This document shows, piece by piece, positions 60,929 to 64,000 of a stretch of 64,000 nt of DNA. The notes beneath the pieces are model-generated. The model was given only the letters and a program-made list of their open reading frames with translations. It was not told the DNA's origin and made no database searches. The translations under genes were made by a program, and so were the position numbers. Location of the stretch: the NCBI RefSeq assembly GCF_964340395.1, contig NC_135567.1, positions 8,362,658 to 8,426,657 of the forward strand. Direction: 5' to 3'. Within the stretch, counting starts at the first letter, position 1. Each line of letters starts with the position of its first letter. Origin of the DNA: Glandiceps talaboti. Its lineage: Eukaryota; Hemichordata; Enteropneusta; Spengelidae.

Positions 60929-62413
60929 CAGGGCTCGAAATTCGTTTTTTTTCTTGGTAGCCCAGGTGGGCTACCATCTTTAAAATTTGGTAGCCCGAGA
61001 GCAATGACTGGTAGCCCATATGCATGCATTCCTAAATTAATGGTGTCTGTATATATATGTAACTATATGATGTATTGAATTCGATGATTGATTGAATAAC
61101 TTAAGAGTCACGTTAACTCGTTATATGTGTGTATTTCATGCCATATTTTGACATTGGGAACGCAATTTTTTGCATGTATGTGTCTCTGGGGACGTGTCAT
61201 AAAGAGGGACCGTATGAGGCTTACTGTTACAACGTATGGTTATCATTGCAATGAAGAAAAAACATGTAGTCGCAGTTCGTACTTGTAACTATTATCTAAA
61301 TCTCTTGGTGCAGTGAGACCTGTAAAATTTGAATATGATTCAACGTATGGAAAACGTATAAACAGTTTCATAAGCCCCATGGCCATTTCCTGATGTGGAG
61401 ACTACATCTTGGGTAGTTTAGAAACTATGTGCTGTTATCATTATCTATCCACGTGATTGGTTACTTATTAACAGACGGGTTAGACAGGATTTGTATTAAT
61501 ACATGACGGCCATTATGGCAAAGCCCCTTCCATTCATGGGCGAAGAGATAATCAAACAGAGTCTAAGACCACATCAGCAGACGGTCCATGCTGAAAACTT
61601 CACTCAGATAAATTCAAATCATCATGTCACCATTTCATTCTCACTAGAACTTCAACTTTCTTTTGAGCTTTGCTACTACTACTAGATCGAATGCATTACG
61701 TGAATTTACCATTCACCACTGCATGCTCTCAGGGGTTGCGTGAGCGTGGTTTACACACGGAATGTTTTAGGCATCGTTCAAGAATAAATGAATCTGTAGG
61801 TGTATACCAAGTTAACAGTTCTCATCAGCATAAAATTTTATCAAACACCATTACAACTGTGTCTCTGTCAAGTTGAAAGTTAAAGCTGTCATTCATGTTA
61901 TGGAATTTAGTTACTGCAGCAGTGCTGTACCGAGAGTGTACTGTACTCCGACTCCGAGAAGAACCGAAAGGGCCCGGGCCGGAGAGCAGATTTCCAGAGA
62001 GTGATTACCATGGGAAATTGAAAGTACAGAAAGATAACATTAAATCGCTATACAGAATATTGTTGCATATAAATGTTTTGTTGTGACATTTTGGAAGTAC
62101 AAGCTGTGTATACGATGAACGGAAGAATGACGTGTACAGTGTACATGTATTCCGTGTACATTTGATATACATGATGTAGTGGGGATGCAAATTTGGAAAA
62201 GACGCACAGATTTTGACGCTAATTTTGGCGAGAACACGTCCCACAGGACTGCGACTTCGGAGGCCCCTGGCCCGGGAAGGTGTCAGAGTCAGGGTGTCAC
62301 AGTTTCATTCAAAACTTAGTAGCCCAATTGGGCTACCACTCACATAATTTGGTAGCCCAGAGACAAACATTGGTAGCCAAATGACACGGGGCTACCGTTA
62401 ATTTCGAGCCCTG
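60929..62413. mobile_element. 1,485-bp non-autonomous DNA transposon (hAT-like termini) inside the minisatellite
   Basis: The element begins cagggctcgaaatt and ends aatttcgagccctg, giving perfect 14-bp terminal inverted repeats. It is flanked on both sides by tatag (60924-60928 and 62414-62418), which is single in an intact repeat unit, so it looks like a 5-bp target duplication. Both ends carry several copies of ggtagccc or its complement gggctacc within ~130 bp, as expected for subterminal transposase-binding sites. The interior has only short frames and no recognisable transposase. CAGGG termini recall hAT elements, but their usual target duplication is 8 bp, so the superfamily is open. 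Confidence 0.9.
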
Positions 62414-64000
62414 TATAGGAACTAGACTATGTGAGTGGAGGTGTAAATGGTAACGATACTGTATAGGAACTAGACTATGTGAGTGGAGGTGTAAATTGTA
62501 ATGATACTGTATAGGAACTAGACTATGTGAGTGGAAGTGTAAATGGTAACGATACTGTATAGGAACTAGACTAGTGAGTGGAGGTGTAAATGGTAACGAT
62601 ACTGTATAGGAACTAGACTGTGAGTGGAGGTGTAAATGGTAACGATACTGTATAGGAACTAGACTATGTGAGTGGAGGTGTAAATGGTAACGATACTGTA
62701 TAGGAACTAGACTATGTGAGTGTAGGTATAAATTGTAATGATACTGTATATAGGAACTAGACTAGTGAGTTGAGGTGTAAATGGTAACGATACTGTATAG
62801 GAACTAGACTATGTGAGTGTAGGTATAAATTGTAATGATACTGTATATAGGAACTAGACTAGTGAGTTGAGGTGTAAATGGTAACGATACTGTATAGGAA
62901 CTAGACTGTGAGTGGAGGTGTAAATGGTAACGATACTGTATAGGAACTAGACTATGTGAGTGGAGGTGTAAATGGTAACGATACTGTATAGGAACTAGAC
63001 TATGTGAGTGGAGGTGTAAATGGTAACGATACTGTATAGGAACTAGACTATGTGAGTGGAGGTATAAATTGTAATGATACTGTATAGGAACTAGACTATG
63101 TGAGTGGAAGTGTAAATGGTAACGATACTGTATAGGAACTAGACTAGTGAGTGGAGGTGTAAATGGTAACGATACTGTATAGGAACTAGACTGTGAGTGG
63201 AGGTGTAAATGGTAACGATACTGTATAGGAACTAGACTGTGAGTGGAGGTGTAAATGGTAATGATACTGTATAGGAACTAGACTGTGAGTGGAGGTGTAA
63301 ATGGTAATGATACTGTATAGGAACTAGACTGTGAGTGGAGGTGTAAATGGTAACGATACTGTATAGGAACTAGACTATGTGAGTGGAGGTGTAAATGGTA
63401 ACGATACTGTATAGGAACTAGACTATGTGAGTGGAGGTGTAAATGGTAACGATACTGTATAGGAACTAGACTATGTGAGTGGAGGTGTAAATTGTAATGA
63501 TACTGTATAGGAACTAGACTATGTGAGTGGAAGTGTAAATGGTAACGATACTGTATAGGAACTAGACTAGTGAGTGGAGGTGTAAATGGTAACGATACTG
63601 TATAGGAACTAGACTGTGAGTGGAGGTGTAAATGGTAACGATACTGTATAGGAACTAGACTATGTGAGTGGAGGTGTAAATGGTAACGATACTGTATAGG
63701 AACTAGACTATGTGAGTGTAGGTATAAATTGTAATGATACTGTATATAGGAACTAGACTAGTGAGTTGAGGTGTAAATGGTAACGATACTGTATAGGAAC
63801 TAGACTATGTGAGTGTAGGTATAAATTGTAATGATACTGTATATAGGAACTAGACTAGTGAGTTAAGGTGTAAATGGTAACGATACTGTATAGGAACTAG
63901 ACTGTGAGTGGAGGTGTAAATGGTAACGATACTGTATAGGAACTAGACTATGTGAGTGGAGGTGTAAATGGTAACGATACTGTATAGGAACTAGACTATG
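62414..64000. repeat. 48-bp minisatellite, continuation to window end
   Basis: Same unit and same higher-order order of variants as 58.9-60.9 kb. The array is not finished at base 64000. Confidence 0.98.

Noticed and set aside
60456-61025. 189-codon minus frame rich in YRYHLHLHSHS
   Set aside because: It is a translation of the 48-bp minisatellite that runs into the transposon end. A multiple-of-three unit length keeps the frame open by chance.

Overview
This window is nuclear DNA of an animal, most likely a marine invertebrate. Long introns with GT-AG splice sites, C2H2 zinc-finger genes, an ankyrin-repeat exon, a CR1/L2/Rex1-like LINE, many short palindromic elements and very abundant tandem repeats all point that way. 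The species cannot be fixed from the sequence alone. There are no prokaryotic genes, rRNAs, tRNAs or CRISPR arrays that I can support.

Layout. (1) 1-2.56 kb: a LINE on the minus strand with an open endonuclease-reverse transcriptase frame of 838 codons that leaves the window at base 1. (2) 3.08-9.73 kb: two exons of a minus-strand ankyrin-repeat gene (first exon 9694-9732, second exon 3077-3172), separated by a 6.5 kb repeat-filled intron. (3) 9.9-20.1 kb: non-coding DNA with dispersed and inverted repeats, a short 48-bp minisatellite, (TA)n, a ~240-bp tandem array ending in a large palindrome, and (TATAC)n. (4) 20.1-28.45 kb: 8 kb of degenerate TATAG/CTATA pentamers that switch strand several times, interrupted by one 350-bp island holding a near-perfect hairpin. 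(5) 31.2-37.65 kb: about 38 tandem copies of a 169-bp satellite, then a decayed LINE. (6) 40.16-44.22 kb: a complete three-exon C2H2 zinc-finger gene on the plus strand. (7) 44.7-49.56 kb: a cluster of TIR/palindromic elements and minisatellites. (8) 49.54-52.91 kb: the last two exons of a paralogous zinc-finger gene on the minus strand, convergent with the first. (9) 53.5-64 kb: a 48-bp minisatellite array of more than 9 kb, split by a 1,485-bp TIR transposon.

How it fits together. The two zinc-finger genes are tail-to-tail paralogues. They share an internal exon of exactly 123 bp in the same phase, which encodes a conserved 41-residue module I do not recognise, and each ends in five C2H2 fingers. 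They are probably nuclear DNA-binding regulators. Several minisatellites look as if they grew from the arms of palindromic transposable elements (39-bp, 48-bp and 23-bp arrays), and one 36-bp array grew across the stop codon of the second zinc-finger gene. That repeated link between element termini or gene ends and tandem expansion is the most interesting structural theme of the window.
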